DNA of 64,000 nt from Sphingobacterium sp. UBA4616 (GTDB lineage: Bacteria > Bacteroidota > Bacteroidia > Sphingobacteriales > Sphingobacteriaceae): contig DGIS01000007.1 in the NCBI GenBank assembly GCA_002386525.1, positions 95,987 through 159,986 of the forward strand, given 5' to 3'. The notes under the pieces were generated by a model. It saw only the letters and a program-made list of their open reading frames with translations. It did no database searches and was not told the DNA's origin. The translations under genes and the position numbers were made by a program. Below are positions 24,215-33,521 of this stretch, piece by piece; position 1 is the first letter of the stretch, and each line of letters opens with the position of its first letter.

Positions 24215-26332
24215 ATGCTATATCAACCTCTTTTATTTTTAAGCGGCTTAAACGGAATTATATTGCTGATTGTCGGTTTAACTGTCTTTTTAATCTTTGC
24301 ATTCTTTGTTGTACTGAGTGCATTCTATAAAAAAATACCACAGGGTAAGGCGATTGTCAGGACAGGTGTCGGCGGCACGAAAGTTGCCTTCAACAAGGGT
24401 ATGTATGTCGTCCCGGTTTTCCACAAGATGGAGATCATGGACATCTCCATCAAAAAAATTGAGATTGCCCGGATGCAAGGCGAAGGACTGATCTGTAAAG
24501 ACAATATACGTGCTGATATTAAGGTGGCCTTTTTTGTCCGCGTCAACAAAAATGTGGACGATGTAATCAACGTTGCCCAGAACCTAGGCTGTGATCGTGC
24601 CAGCGAACCTGAAACATTAAAGAGCATCTTCGAATCTAAATTTTCTGAAGCACTCAAGACTGTAGGGAAGAAATTTGACTTCATCGAATTGTATGAAGCC
24701 CGTCGTGAGTTTCGCGATGAAATCCTCGACATCATTGGCACAGACCTGAACGGTTATATCCTTGATGACTGTGCGATCGACTATCTCGAACAAACAGATA
24801 TTGAACACTTAAATCCCAGCAATATCCTGGATAGTGAAGGTATTAAGAAAATTACCGAGCTGACTGCAAAACAAAATATCAATGCCAACTTCATCCGTCG
24901 AGATGAAGAGAAACTGATTAAAAAGCAGAACGTCGAAGCGCGCGAGGCTATCTTAGAACTGGATCGCCAACTTGCTGAAAAAGAAGAAAAACAAAAGCGT
25001 GAAATTGATAATATCAAGGCACGGGAAGAGGCGGAGATCGCAAAAGTACGTGAGGAAGAGCGCCTGAAATATGAAAGCGTCCGCATTTCGACCGAAGAGC
25101 AGCTGGCCGTACAGGAAGAAAATAAACTACGTCAGATCATCATTGCCGAGAAAAACAAACAACGGACAGATGCTGTCGAAGCAGAACGTGTAGAGAAAGA
25201 TCGTGCATTGGAACAAACCGAACGTGAGCGTATAGTCACCTTGGCTCAGATTGACAAAGAACGTTCGATTGAGACCGAAAAGAAAAGCATCCAAGGGGTT
25301 ATTAAGGAACGCGTACAATTGGAGAAGGGTGTTATTGAAGAACAACAGGGAGTCCGAGATATTGAAGTATTCCGCGAAGTAGAACGGAAGAAACAAGCAG
25401 GCGTTATCGCAGCATCACAAGAAGCCGAAGAGAAATTAATTTCTACGGTAAAAGCTGCTGAAGCAGCGAAAATTGCGGCAGAACAAGAAGCTGAGAAAAA
25501 AGTGATCGACGCTGAAGCAGCACGTAAGATTGCTGAAAAACGTGCACAGGAATTATTAATAGACGCCGAAGCGAAAAAAGAAGCGTCACTCAAAGAGGCT
25601 GAAAGCCGTAAGATCATAGCTGAAGCGCAGGCGAAAGAAGAAGCCGCATTAGGCTTGTCAGAAGCCGAAGTAATGGTGGCAAAAGCCGAAGCCGAAGAAA
25701 AGCAAGGTACAGTACAGGCAAATGTGATCGAGAAAAAAGCCGAAGCGATGCGCAAAGAAGGTTTAGCACAGGCGGAAGTTGTTCGTGAAAAAGCACTTGC
25801 GGAGGCAAAAGGTATCGAAGAGAAAGCCGAGGCCATGAAAAAACTGGATGGTGTGGGTAAAGACCACGAGGAGTTCAAATTACAGTTACAGAAAGAACGT
25901 GACATCGAACTTGCACAGATCAATATCCAAAAGGATATTGCACAAGCACAGGCTGGTGTATTGTCCGAAGCACTTAAAACAGCGAAGATTGACATCGTTG
26001 GTGGTGAAACCATGTTCTTCGAAAACATTGTACGTCAGGTATCCAATGCCAAAGGTTTTGACCATCTGATCGACAATTCTAAACATGCTACTGATATCAA
26101 GAATTCACTATTGGGCCCAGACGGCAAAGGTGATCTTGCTGAAAAAGTACGTGGATTAGCAGATAAATATGGGATCTCATCCAATGACATCAAGAACTTA
26201 ACAGTTTCTGCTGCGTTGATCAAATTGCAACAGGCAGCTACAGATGCCGAGAACGGTGAAGATGCAGGCTTTATCAATTCCCTATTTGGGTTGGCAAAAA
26301 ACTTAGGCATTTCAAACAAGAAGTTGTCTTAA
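24215..26332 (+). CDS. Flotillin (YqiK-like SPFH protein), unusually long
   Basis: A membrane segment at residues 8-36 leads into the SPFH/Band 7 domain (about 40-200, 'YKKIPQGKAIVRTGVGG', 'NIRADIKVAFFVRVN'). A very long coiled coil follows (about 230-560) rich in Ala-Glu-Ala repeats typical of flotillins ('AEAEEKQGTVQANVIEKKAE'). The last 90 residues are a separate C-terminal region. At 705 residues it is longer than E. coli YqiK or B. subtilis FloT. Flotillins scaffold membrane microdomains. Here the protein sits between an NfeD-like partner and a giant ATPase in one operon. Confidence 0.92.
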   Translation: MLYQPLLFLSGLNGIILLIVGLTVFLIFAFFVVLSAFYKKIPQGKAIVRTGVGGTKVAFNKGMYVVPVFHKMEIMDISIKKIEIARMQGEGLICKDNIRADIKVAFFVRVNKNVDDVINVAQNLGCDRASEPETLKSIFESKFSEALKTVGKKFDFIELYEARREFRDEILDIIGTDLNGYILDDCAIDYLEQTDIEHLNPSNILDSEGIKKITELTAKQNINANFIRRDEEKLIKKQNVEAREAILELDRQLAEKEEKQKREIDNIKAREEAEIAKVREEERLKYESVRISTEEQLAVQEENKLRQIIIAEKNKQRTDAVEAERVEKDRALEQTERERIVTLAQIDKERSIETEKKSIQGVIKERVQLEKGVIEEQQGVRDIEVFREVERKKQAGVIAASQEAEEKLISTVKAAEAAKIAAEQEAEKKVIDAEAARKIAEKRAQELLIDAEAKKEASLKEAESRKIIAEAQAKEEAALGLSEAEVMVAKAEAEEKQGTVQANVIEKKAEAMRKEGLAQAEVVREKALAEAKGIEEKAEAMKKLDGVGKDHEEFKLQLQKERDIELAQINIQKDIAQAQAGVLSEALKTAKIDIVGGETMFFENIVRQVSNAKGFDHLIDNSKHATDIKNSLLGPDGKGDLAEKVRGLADKYGISSNDIKNLTVSAALIKLQQAATDAENGEDAGFINSLFGLAKNLGISNKKLS

Positions 26333-26434
26333 TACATGTTAAGCCAACACATACTGCGTGTGAGATAAGCGAAAACTTCTCACACGCACTACATTGATTT
26401 TTTCACAGCAATACAGTAGAGAACTGTCCATTTT

Positions 26435-29400
26435 ATGCCAGAAGAAAACGTAATAAATCAGAACGATAGCCTTGATCAAGGTGCATATGAGATTATCCGA
26501 AAACGACTTCTTACACAAAAAGAAGAACTTGCGACCAAGCTCCAACAGTTGAATGAAGCCCGTAAAGAAGTCTTCAATTCAACGAGCTTTGTCCTCAAGG
26601 CCAATCAACGGATCACCACAGAAAACAACTGTGTTGCCCGCGGCATTCTGGCCTTGGATAATCAATGTATTTTTGGGTATAATGTGCACTTCGGACTGCG
26701 GACCGAGATTAAGCTGGAAGATGTTTTCAGTGTTTACGCATTTGAGAATAATCAATTTATTCCGCAGCCCCTCGACCTGATCAATGATCAAAATTTCATC
26801 TCAGATTATCAAAATCTATATAAATACTATCGGGACTCCATATTCTCCAAATTTCGTAGGACGGAGAATTATTTGTACATGATCTTTCAGACCAGCAAAA
26901 ATCCCGCTGATCTGAAAGCATTCAAATGGTTAATCAAAGATGGTCAGCTCCAATATCAGGATGACCGCAGCATTCACGAAGTCAAATTGCCCAATCAATT
27001 TGAATTTGACTGGACGAAAACCACGCTTGAAGACCGTCGGCTCGGTAAGCATCCCCATATATCGATTATGGATAAGATCTTTATCGAAGCAATCAATGGT
27101 GACATCACCTTCAAGATCGAAAACAACACAGACAGCGGCAAAGGGATCTATTCCGAAAAAGTGGTCAATGCAGACCAACAACTGGATGATGCAGATTATT
27201 ACTATGCTGATCTTGGCAATCTTATCGCAGTTCGCATCAAGCCTTATCAGGAAGATTTCAGAGCCTTTGTCTATAACCAACGGACTAAGGAAGTTGTCAA
27301 CCTCAAATCACTGAATGAATCCGCAATATTGTTACCAGACAACCAAGGGATTATTTTCTCGAATGGATATTACTTACAAAATGGTACACATAAAGTTTTT
27401 GACGCCCAATTTGAACAGGTATCTTTTCTACGAAGGATAGCCTCTCCCAATGGTGAAGATTTTCTGTATATATTCTGTCAGGAAGAAACCAATACCTATA
27501 TCCTACTGTCCTATAACATTATTCAGCAACATGTAGAAACTCCGATCATCTGTAATGGCTTCACACTGTTTAAAGATGGTAGTTTAATTTATTTCCGTAC
27601 CGAGGCGGAAGCCACCAGGCATCATCAGGTGCAGATTTGGGAAACACCTTATATGGCCATGCTCAAAGAAAATGAGCAGAAGAAAGATGACCCCCTTTAT
27701 AAAGTAGGCAATAAACAGATCGTGCAGGCGATGGCCGAGGCACAGGAGGTCATACAACTGATCAATAAAGAGGACAGTTACGAAGGTTTATACGAAGATA
27801 TCCTCAAAAAGTCCACAGTTTTATTGGATTCCTATTTCTGGATCAAAGATGACGCTTTATCAAATCTTGGCAAGCCATTAACACAGATCAAGGAAGTCGC
27901 CAATACCGCTATTGATGAGTTCTTCAAAGTACAGGCGCAACGCAAACATGCCGCAGAATTAAATATCGCAGCGGAAAAGAAGATGGAAGAACTCACCTTC
28001 TCCATCAATAGTACCGTTGTAGACAAACTCGATCAGCTCGTTCATCAATTGGCCGACTCCCGTCGTCTTCAGGGTGAAATCATTGACCTTAAAAATGTAA
28101 AATATATTGATACGGTCAGGATAGATAACCTATTGGAAAAACTGCAGGACATCACATCTGAGCTAGCCGAAAAAACCATTGCTTTTCTGCTACGTGATGA
28201 ATCGCTGCTTCCCTATGAACAGAAAGTAGAACAGCAAAAGAAGAATGTGGAGGCCATAGTGAAGGTCTACGATGCCAAAGCGATTGAGGAAGCCAATTCG
28301 GCCATTTCAAGTGAACTGGAACTATTGATTGATATCCTCAATAGTCTAAGAATTGACGACTCCACGCAGACAACCAAAATCATTGAAAAGATTTCGGTTA
28401 TCTTCTCCTCCTTAAATGAGGTTCGTGCACAGCTTACGCGAAAACTAAATTCATTAAAGAGTACAGAGGCAATAGCCGAATTCTCGGCACAGCTAACGCT
28501 GTTGGAGCAATCCGTGACCAACTACCTCGAACTGTCAACGACAACCGAAAAGGTAGACGAGTATTACACGAAAGTGATCGTTCAGCTGGAGGAACTTGAA
28601 AGTAAGTTTTCCGAATTTGAAGATTTTGCCCTCAAGATCGCGGACAAACGTGATGAGGTTATCAAGGCTTTTAATTCCCGCAGAGAACAAATCGTTGAAC
28701 AGATCAACAAGCGTACGTCCTCGATCGAACAGATCGGTCTTCGTGTATTAAAGAATATTGAGAACAAATCCAAGACATTTGCAACGCGGGAAGAGATCCT
28801 CAGCTTTTTTGCCTCGGATCTGATGATCGACAAGATCAGACAGTTGGTACAGGAGCTAAAAACACTGCAGGATGTCTCAAAAGCAGAAAATCTTGAAAAC
28901 CTATTAAAGAAATCACAGGAAGACGCTTTACGGGTTTTACGGGATAAGAATGACCTCTTTGTGGACGGCGAAAATATCATCGCGCTGGGCAAGCATAAGT
29001 TTGCGGTCAACAACCAATCCCTTAGCCTTACCTTACTACGCAGAAATGACGAACTGTATTTCCACCTGACTGGGACAAGTTTCTATCAAAAGGTGCAGGC
29101 CGAGGAAATCAACAGTTTTCAGGACATCTGGGATCAGGAACTTGTCTCTGAAAATAAGGAAGTCTATCGTGCAGAATACCTTGCATACAAAGCTTTCATT
29201 GCGTCGAAAGGACAACAAAATTTTGATGCGCCGTTGTTTATTACACAGACCGTGGAGCAAAGTTATTCGGAAGGTTATGTCAAAGGAGTTCACAATGTGG
29301 ATGCACTGTTGATCTATGATACGGTCAAACAGTTGGATACCAAATTGGATCTGCTTCGCTATGATCCGATATTGCGCACGATGGCTCAACTCTTTTGGCA

Positions 29401-31279
29401 ATCCCTTTCGGATGATCAGCGTGCAAAGCAATTGGCGCTGATACACTCTACCCACACGATTTTAAAAACGTTTCCAAATTCAAATCGTTACCAGTCTGTC
29501 ATTGATGAACTGACCAAGTTATTCAATGCATGGAAGACACACTTGGATCGCTCTGCCATAGATGGCCGTGACCTGTCAACTTACCTTTTCCAGACCTTCA
29601 CGAGCTACAATACTTTTGTCGTCAGTGAACAGTCCGATGAACTGAAAAAGGCTTTTATTCGATTGCTGGAATCCAAGAAAAGTTACAAGCTTTTTGAAGC
29701 GGATATTCAGAACGAACAATTTAGCTTGCTAGATCGCTTTTACCTGACCCTAAACTGGCTCAACTCCTTCGTTGATGAGCATCCGGAATATCTTACACTA
29801 CGCAAATATATTGAAGAAGCAGCGATCATGTTGCTATATCCGACCCATGAATATCACCTGATCATCGCAAAGGACCAAGCACATGTCAGCGGATTAAAAG
29901 GCAATCATGCGATCCTGAACAATGGAGAAGAACATATTCAATATCATGATTTTTTAGCACGTCTCGCGCAATTCAGTGCGTATAATGTACCTCGTTTTGT
30001 GGCTTTCTCCACATTGAAAGAGCAGCTTGCGAAGTCCTATGCCAAAGAACTAAAGATCGGTGAGTTTGAGCCCAAAGTACTGACTTCCTTTGTACGTAAT
30101 AAGCTGATCAACGAAGTTTACTTTCCATTGATCGGAAATAACCTCGCGAAACAGCTGGGAGCTGCAGGTGACAACAAGCGTACGGCCCGTATGGGCATGC
30201 TTCTGTTGATCTCGCCTCCGGGTTACGGTAAGACTACCTTAATGGAATATCTTGCCAAAACTATGGGTTTACATTTTGTCAAAATCAATGGCCCAACCAT
30301 TGGTCATTCGATTACATCCATTGACCCGATTGAAGCGAAAACATCCGGAGAACGGGAAGAGCTCAAAAAGATCAATCTTGCATTTGAGATGGCTGACAAT
30401 GTCATGCTGTATTTGGACGATATCCAGCACTTAAATCCGGAGTTTTTACAGAAATTTATCTCTCTGGCCGATGGTCAACGTAAGATTGATGGTATTTTTG
30501 AGGGTGAGAGCAAGACCTATGACCTCCGTGGCAAGCGCTTCTGTATTGTGATGGCAGGAAACCCGTATACCGAGAGCGGCTCTAAGTTTCAGATTCCCGA
30601 CATGCTTGCCAATCGGGCAGATGTGTACAATCTTGGCGATGTGATCGGTGATACCGAAGCATTATTCAACCTCAGTTTGATTGAAAATGCGGCGATTGAA
30701 AACAGTTACCTCGAGAAGATTGCAAGCAAGTCGTTTAATGACTTCTATGCCCTGGTCAACTATGCACAGTCTGTTATGGATCAATTGCCCAATTTAGAGG
30801 GAAACTATCTGAAACAGGATATTGATGACTTTATCGCTGTGCTACGGCATGTGCTAAAAATCAGAAATGTTGTGATCAAAGTGAATCAGAATTATATTCA
30901 GAGTGCAGCGATGCAGGATAATTACCGTACCGAACCGCCATTTAAAATGCAGGGATCGTATCGGAATATGAGCAAACTGGTTGCACAGGTGGTCCCCATG
31001 ATGAATGAGCAAGAAATTGATCAGGTTCTTCTCGCACACTATGAGAGCGAATCGCAGACACTAACTGCGGACACTGAAAGTAACCTTTTAAAACTAAAAG
31101 AGCTTGCCGGACTACTGAACCCTGTCGAGCAGGAACGTTGGGAAGCCATCAAAGAGATCTTCCGCAAAAACAATAAACATGGAGGACTAGCCAAAGATGA
31201 TAAAGTCTTCGGTCAGCTACTGGACTTCAATGAAAATCTGGAAGGTATTATTCAGGCAATTCGGGAGTATAAGAATTAA
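26435..31279 (+). CDS. Giant AAA ATPase ('DNA repair ATPase' type), end of the PspA-flotillin operon
   Basis: The 1614-residue protein has three parts. Residues 1-420 are beta-rich and may form a propeller-like domain. Residues 430-850 contain long coiled coils. The C-terminal third holds one AAA module with Walker A 'PPGYGKTT' (G1263-T1268), Walker B 'VMLYLDDIQ' (D1328-D1329), and a sensor-like 'FCIVMAGNPY'. There is no signal peptide or membrane helix. Databases label relatives DNA repair ATPases, but nothing here shows DNA binding. Its position 102 nt after flotillin argues for a job at membranes with PspA and flotillin. The last 123 bases recur at 32666-32788. Confidence 0.85.
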   Translation: MPEENVINQNDSLDQGAYEIIRKRLLTQKEELATKLQQLNEARKEVFNSTSFVLKANQRITTENNCVARGILALDNQCIFGYNVHFGLRTEIKLEDVFSVYAFENNQFIPQPLDLINDQNFISDYQNLYKYYRDSIFSKFRRTENYLYMIFQTSKNPADLKAFKWLIKDGQLQYQDDRSIHEVKLPNQFEFDWTKTTLEDRRLGKHPHISIMDKIFIEAINGDITFKIENNTDSGKGIYSEKVVNADQQLDDADYYYADLGNLIAVRIKPYQEDFRAFVYNQRTKEVVNLKSLNESAILLPDNQGIIFSNGYYLQNGTHKVFDAQFEQVSFLRRIASPNGEDFLYIFCQEETNTYILLSYNIIQQHVETPIICNGFTLFKDGSLIYFRTEAEATRHHQVQIWETPYMAMLKENEQKKDDPLYKVGNKQIVQAMAEAQEVIQLINKEDSYEGLYEDILKKSTVLLDSYFWIKDDALSNLGKPLTQIKEVANTAIDEFFKVQAQRKHAAELNIAAEKKMEELTFSINSTVVDKLDQLVHQLADSRRLQGEIIDLKNVKYIDTVRIDNLLEKLQDITSELAEKTIAFLLRDESLLPYEQKVEQQKKNVEAIVKVYDAKAIEEANSAISSELELLIDILNSLRIDDSTQTTKIIEKISVIFSSLNEVRAQLTRKLNSLKSTEAIAEFSAQLTLLEQSVTNYLELSTTTEKVDEYYTKVIVQLEELESKFSEFEDFALKIADKRDEVIKAFNSRREQIVEQINKRTSSIEQIGLRVLKNIENKSKTFATREEILSFFASDLMIDKIRQLVQELKTLQDVSKAENLENLLKKSQEDALRVLRDKNDLFVDGENIIALGKHKFAVNNQSLSLTLLRRNDELYFHLTGTSFYQKVQAEEINSFQDIWDQELVSENKEVYRAEYLAYKAFIASKGQQNFDAPLFITQTVEQSYSEGYVKGVHNVDALLIYDTVKQLDTKLDLLRYDPILRTMAQLFWQSLSDDQRAKQLALIHSTHTILKTFPNSNRYQSVIDELTKLFNAWKTHLDRSAIDGRDLSTYLFQTFTSYNTFVVSEQSDELKKAFIRLLESKKSYKLFEADIQNEQFSLLDRFYLTLNWLNSFVDEHPEYLTLRKYIEEAAIMLLYPTHEYHLIIAKDQAHVSGLKGNHAILNNGEEHIQYHDFLARLAQFSAYNVPRFVAFSTLKEQLAKSYAKELKIGEFEPKVLTSFVRNKLINEVYFPLIGNNLAKQLGAAGDNKRTARMGMLLLISPPGYGKTTLMEYLAKTMGLHFVKINGPTIGHSITSIDPIEAKTSGEREELKKINLAFEMADNVMLYLDDIQHLNPEFLQKFISLADGQRKIDGIFEGESKTYDLRGKRFCIVMAGNPYTESGSKFQIPDMLANRADVYNLGDVIGDTEALFNLSLIENAAIENSYLEKIASKSFNDFYALVNYAQSVMDQLPNLEGNYLKQDIDDFIAVLRHVLKIRNVVIKVNQNYIQSAAMQDNYRTEPPFKMQGSYRNMSKLVAQVVPMMNEQEIDQVLLAHYESESQTLTADTESNLLKLKELAGLLNPVEQERWEAIKEIFRKNNKHGGLAKDDKVFGQLLDFNENLEGIIQAIREYKN

Positions 31280-31288
31280 GATTTTCTA

Positions 31289-31340
31289 CTGCTATCCCAG
31301 CTCACTTTTCTAGTCCGTTCACCTGGGATAGCAGTGTTTT
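31289..31340 (+). terminator. Probable terminator of the PspA-flotillin-ATPase operon
   Basis: A 12-bp perfect stem (ctgctatcccag / ctgggatagcag) encloses a 22-nt loop and is followed by tgtttt. It starts 10 nt after the ATPase stop. The T run is short, so efficiency is uncertain. Confidence 0.65.
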
Positions 31341-31404
31341 GATACGATTATTATCAACTTTTTTTTAAGTTTTAGCTAATTTAGGACTGATTAATGATGA
31401 TCTT

Positions 31405-31428
31405 TGATAGTATCAAATGATACTATCA
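31405..31428. repeat. Perfect palindrome in the gap after the ATPase operon
   Basis: Two 11-nt arms, tgatagtatca and tgatactatca, are separated by AA. No gene starts next to it and no T tract follows, so it looks like a protein-binding or recombination site rather than a terminator. Confidence 0.55.
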
Positions 31429-31534
31429 TCATAATGAAACCACCGCAGACTATTACAAATGAAACTTTAAAATTAATCACTCGCCTCAGGATATTTAGTA
31501 TGATACTTTGTTTCCATAACTGTTTTAATTTCTA

Positions 31535-32500
31535 TTATATCTTTTCCTCAGGATCAAATAATACGACCATCTTCTGCTCGAACGCGATCTTAGCGATTTC
31601 AAATAAACGTTCAAGTTCTGTGAGGTAAGAAACGTAGTGTTCTATTCCGACTATTTCTCCATCATGAGCTTCCAAATAATCACTTCCAAAACTTAGATAA
31701 ACATCTGTATTTTTACTTAGCTGCCCCCTTAGTTGCGGCAGCACTCTTGCAGCCATTTCTTCGAGTTCTTTGCTTGATCTATTCAAACTCGGAATATCGA
31801 ATGATAGAGCCCAGATGACCATACGGTAGATTTGTTTTAAGCATGACAAAAAAAGAGTAAAAACCAAATCTGAAACAACATCTCCTTCACAAAGCAGGGC
31901 CTTACATTTCTTTAAAAAATGTTCTGTTATCTCAACCTGATTATTGAATTTAGACGAAAAATTATCTTGAAAATTTTTTAGAGAATCAGCTTCCGGTTCC
32001 TCCAAACGATATGGGCTTCCCGAAAACACCAGAAATTTAGATCGACAGTGCGCAACATTGTAAAAGTATCCATCTTTCATTTCTGCTTCCCATTCATCTC
32101 CCGAATGAATATTAAACACAACAGTACGCTGTTTCATACACACAAGCTCAAGAATACCTTTTACGATCGGTTCGTTCCGATCTAAATCATATTCCCAGCC
32201 ATCAAGTATCAAAATAATCTCTACATAGGGCTTAACTTGGTATTTTTCAATAGCAGGGTGTGGTATCAAGAAAATCCGATTTGGCTCCAATACAGCAACT
32301 ATTAAATCCAATAATGGTTTTAACGTTGAATACTCGCGATCAAGTTGGAGCAATCCGCCCATCTCACGCATCCAACGTTCAAATTCACCACTTCGCTCTC
32401 CGGGATGGAGATAGATATGATTTGTGGTGATTCTCTGATTTTGGCTTTTATTAACAGACCCGTGATAAATAGTCCCTACACTTCCATGTATGTCATCCAT
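31535..32500 (-). CDS. Unknown protein with a possible HEPN-like C-terminal half
   Basis: I do not recognise the 321-residue protein with confidence. It has no signal peptide. The first 150 residues are alpha/beta ('IYLHPGERSGEFERWMREMG', 'PYVEIILILDGWEYDLD'). Residues about 190-310 are helical, with 'EHFLKKCKALLCEGDVVSDL' then 'VFTLFLSCLKQIYRMVIWAL', which recalls the HEPN half of Bacteroidota nucleotidyltransferase-HEPN fusions. The RxxxxH ribonuclease motif and the GSxxxxDxD nucleotidyltransferase motif were not found. It lies on the opposite strand to its surroundings, between the two copies of the ATPase tail, and so looks like an acquired gene. Confidence 0.65.
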   Translation of the reverse strand: MDDIHGSVGTIYHGSVNKSQNQRITTNHIYLHPGERSGEFERWMREMGGLLQLDREYSTLKPLLDLIVAVLEPNRIFLIPHPAIEKYQVKPYVEIILILDGWEYDLDRNEPIVKGILELVCMKQRTVVFNIHSGDEWEAEMKDGYFYNVAHCRSKFLVFSGSPYRLEEPEADSLKNFQDNFSSKFNNQVEITEHFLKKCKALLCEGDVVSDLVFTLFLSCLKQIYRMVIWALSFDIPSLNRSSKELEEMAARVLPQLRGQLSKNTDVYLSFGSDYLEAHDGEIVGIEHYVSYLTELERLFEIAKIAFEQKMVVLFDPEEKI

Positions 32501-32652
32501 AATTTTAAAAATTTATATTGGTTTATAATTTTCTCTCCTTCGAAATATCACTAAGCAGGCTTGTACCATGAAGCAAGATGCTCACGATTATTTTATATTT
32601 CAAAACAAAAATAAAGATAATCTATACAATTATAAAATTTTTAAATAAAATA

Positions 32653-32788
32653 TGTTATACAAGAAATCTTCCGCAAGAACAATAAACACGGTGGACTGGC
32701 TAAAGATGATAAAGTATTCGGCCAGTTACTGGACTTCAATGAAAATTTGGAAGGTATTATTCAGGCAATTCGGGAGCATAAGAACTAA
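32653..32788 (+). pseudogene. Second, detached copy of the 3' end of the giant ATPase gene
   Basis: Bases 32666-32788 match 31157-31279 at 112 of 123 positions, including the stop codon. Ten of the eleven differences are synonymous; the other changes Tyr to His four codons before the end. The similarity fades just upstream, near 32653. There is no start codon or ATPase body, so this is a remnant. The synonymous pattern means the two copies diverged while both were coding, for example as two full genes or in two different strains, rather than decaying after a recent duplication. Confidence 0.85.
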
Positions 32789-33026
32789 AACCACATACCC
32801 GATCACTCTCCATTGACTTGAATAGAGTCAATGAGAGAATTTGAACAGCAGAATATCATAAGGTAATTGACCTGTAAATTGTTAGCATGTTTAAAACTAG
32901 TATCTTTGTAAGAGTTTAACTAGCTGTAATTTTTTAACAGGTAGATCACGCTAGTTGAATAGCAGATTTATGCAAAGGATCTTTGGATAAATATTTAGCA
33001 GAAGAACGAACTTAAAGGACTTAATC

Positions 33027-33233
33027 ATGGAAGCAATACTTTTACATCCGCAAAACAAAGAGCAACTTGAAGCAATCAAGGCAATTGCCAAAGCATTGAA
33101 AATGAAATTTGAGACTACCACTGTAGAAGGCAGTACCTATAATCCAGATTTTGTAAAAAAGATACAAAATGGCCGAGCGGATGTTAAGAACGGCAAAGGG
33201 ACTAAAATCGGCATTGATGATCTATGGAAATAA
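33027..33233 (+). CDS. Antitoxin of a YoeB-type pair (DUF2683-like)
   Basis: The 68-residue product is short and charged ('HPQNKEQLEAIKAIAKALKM', then 'VKKIQNGRADVKNGKGTKIG'), as expected for Bacteroidota antitoxins that accompany YoeB/Txe toxins. The N-terminal helix would bind DNA or dimerise, and the C-terminal tail would wrap the toxin. The toxin gene starts inside its last codons (10-base overlap). The antitoxin frame is intact although the toxin is interrupted. Confidence 0.8.
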   Translation: MEAILLHPQNKEQLEAIKAIAKALKMKFETTTVEGSTYNPDFVKKIQNGRADVKNGKGTKIGIDDLWK

Positions 33234-33496
33234 TTTATACTCCGCAAGCGGTAGAAGATTTAAAATTCTGGAAAAAATCAGGTAACAAAATAATCTAGAA
33301 GAAGATTCAATCTCTTATTCTTTCTATATTAGAAACACCATTTGAGGGTATAGGCAGACCAGAAGCGTTGAAATATGAATTATCCGGCTCGTGGTCACGA
33401 AGAATAGATCAGGAGCACAGACTTATCTATGAAGTATACGAAGAAAATGGAGAAACAATACTCGAAATACAGTCTCTTAAAGGCCATTATCTGTAG
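33224..33496 (+). pseudogene. YoeB-family toxin with a premature stop
   Basis: Translation from ATG 33224 reads 'MEIIYTPQAVEDLKFWKKSG', four more residues, then TAG at 33296-33298 (codon 25). The same frame continues without further stops for 65 codons, giving 'KKIQSLILSILETPFEGIG', 'KYELSGSWSRRIDQEHRLIY' and the terminal 'EIQSLKGHYL', the standard YoeB/RelE-fold ending with the His-Tyr catalytic tail. Intact YoeB cuts mRNA at the ribosome. One AAG-to-TAG type change would explain the break, so the toxin is probably inactive unless the stop is read through. Confidence 0.85.
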
Positions 33497-33521
33497 ATAA
33501 TAAACTCAGCGAAAATACTGG

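Noticed and set aside
25440..25830. A repeated DNA array
   Set aside because: The repetition comes from coding heptads of Ala, Glu and Lys in the flotillin coiled coil, not from a DNA repeat or CRISPR.
25246..26028. A 260-codon open frame on the minus strand inside the flotillin gene
   Set aside because: It is the mirror of an Ala/Glu-rich coiled coil, giving an implausible Ser/Ala-rich product. The plus-strand flotillin explains the region.
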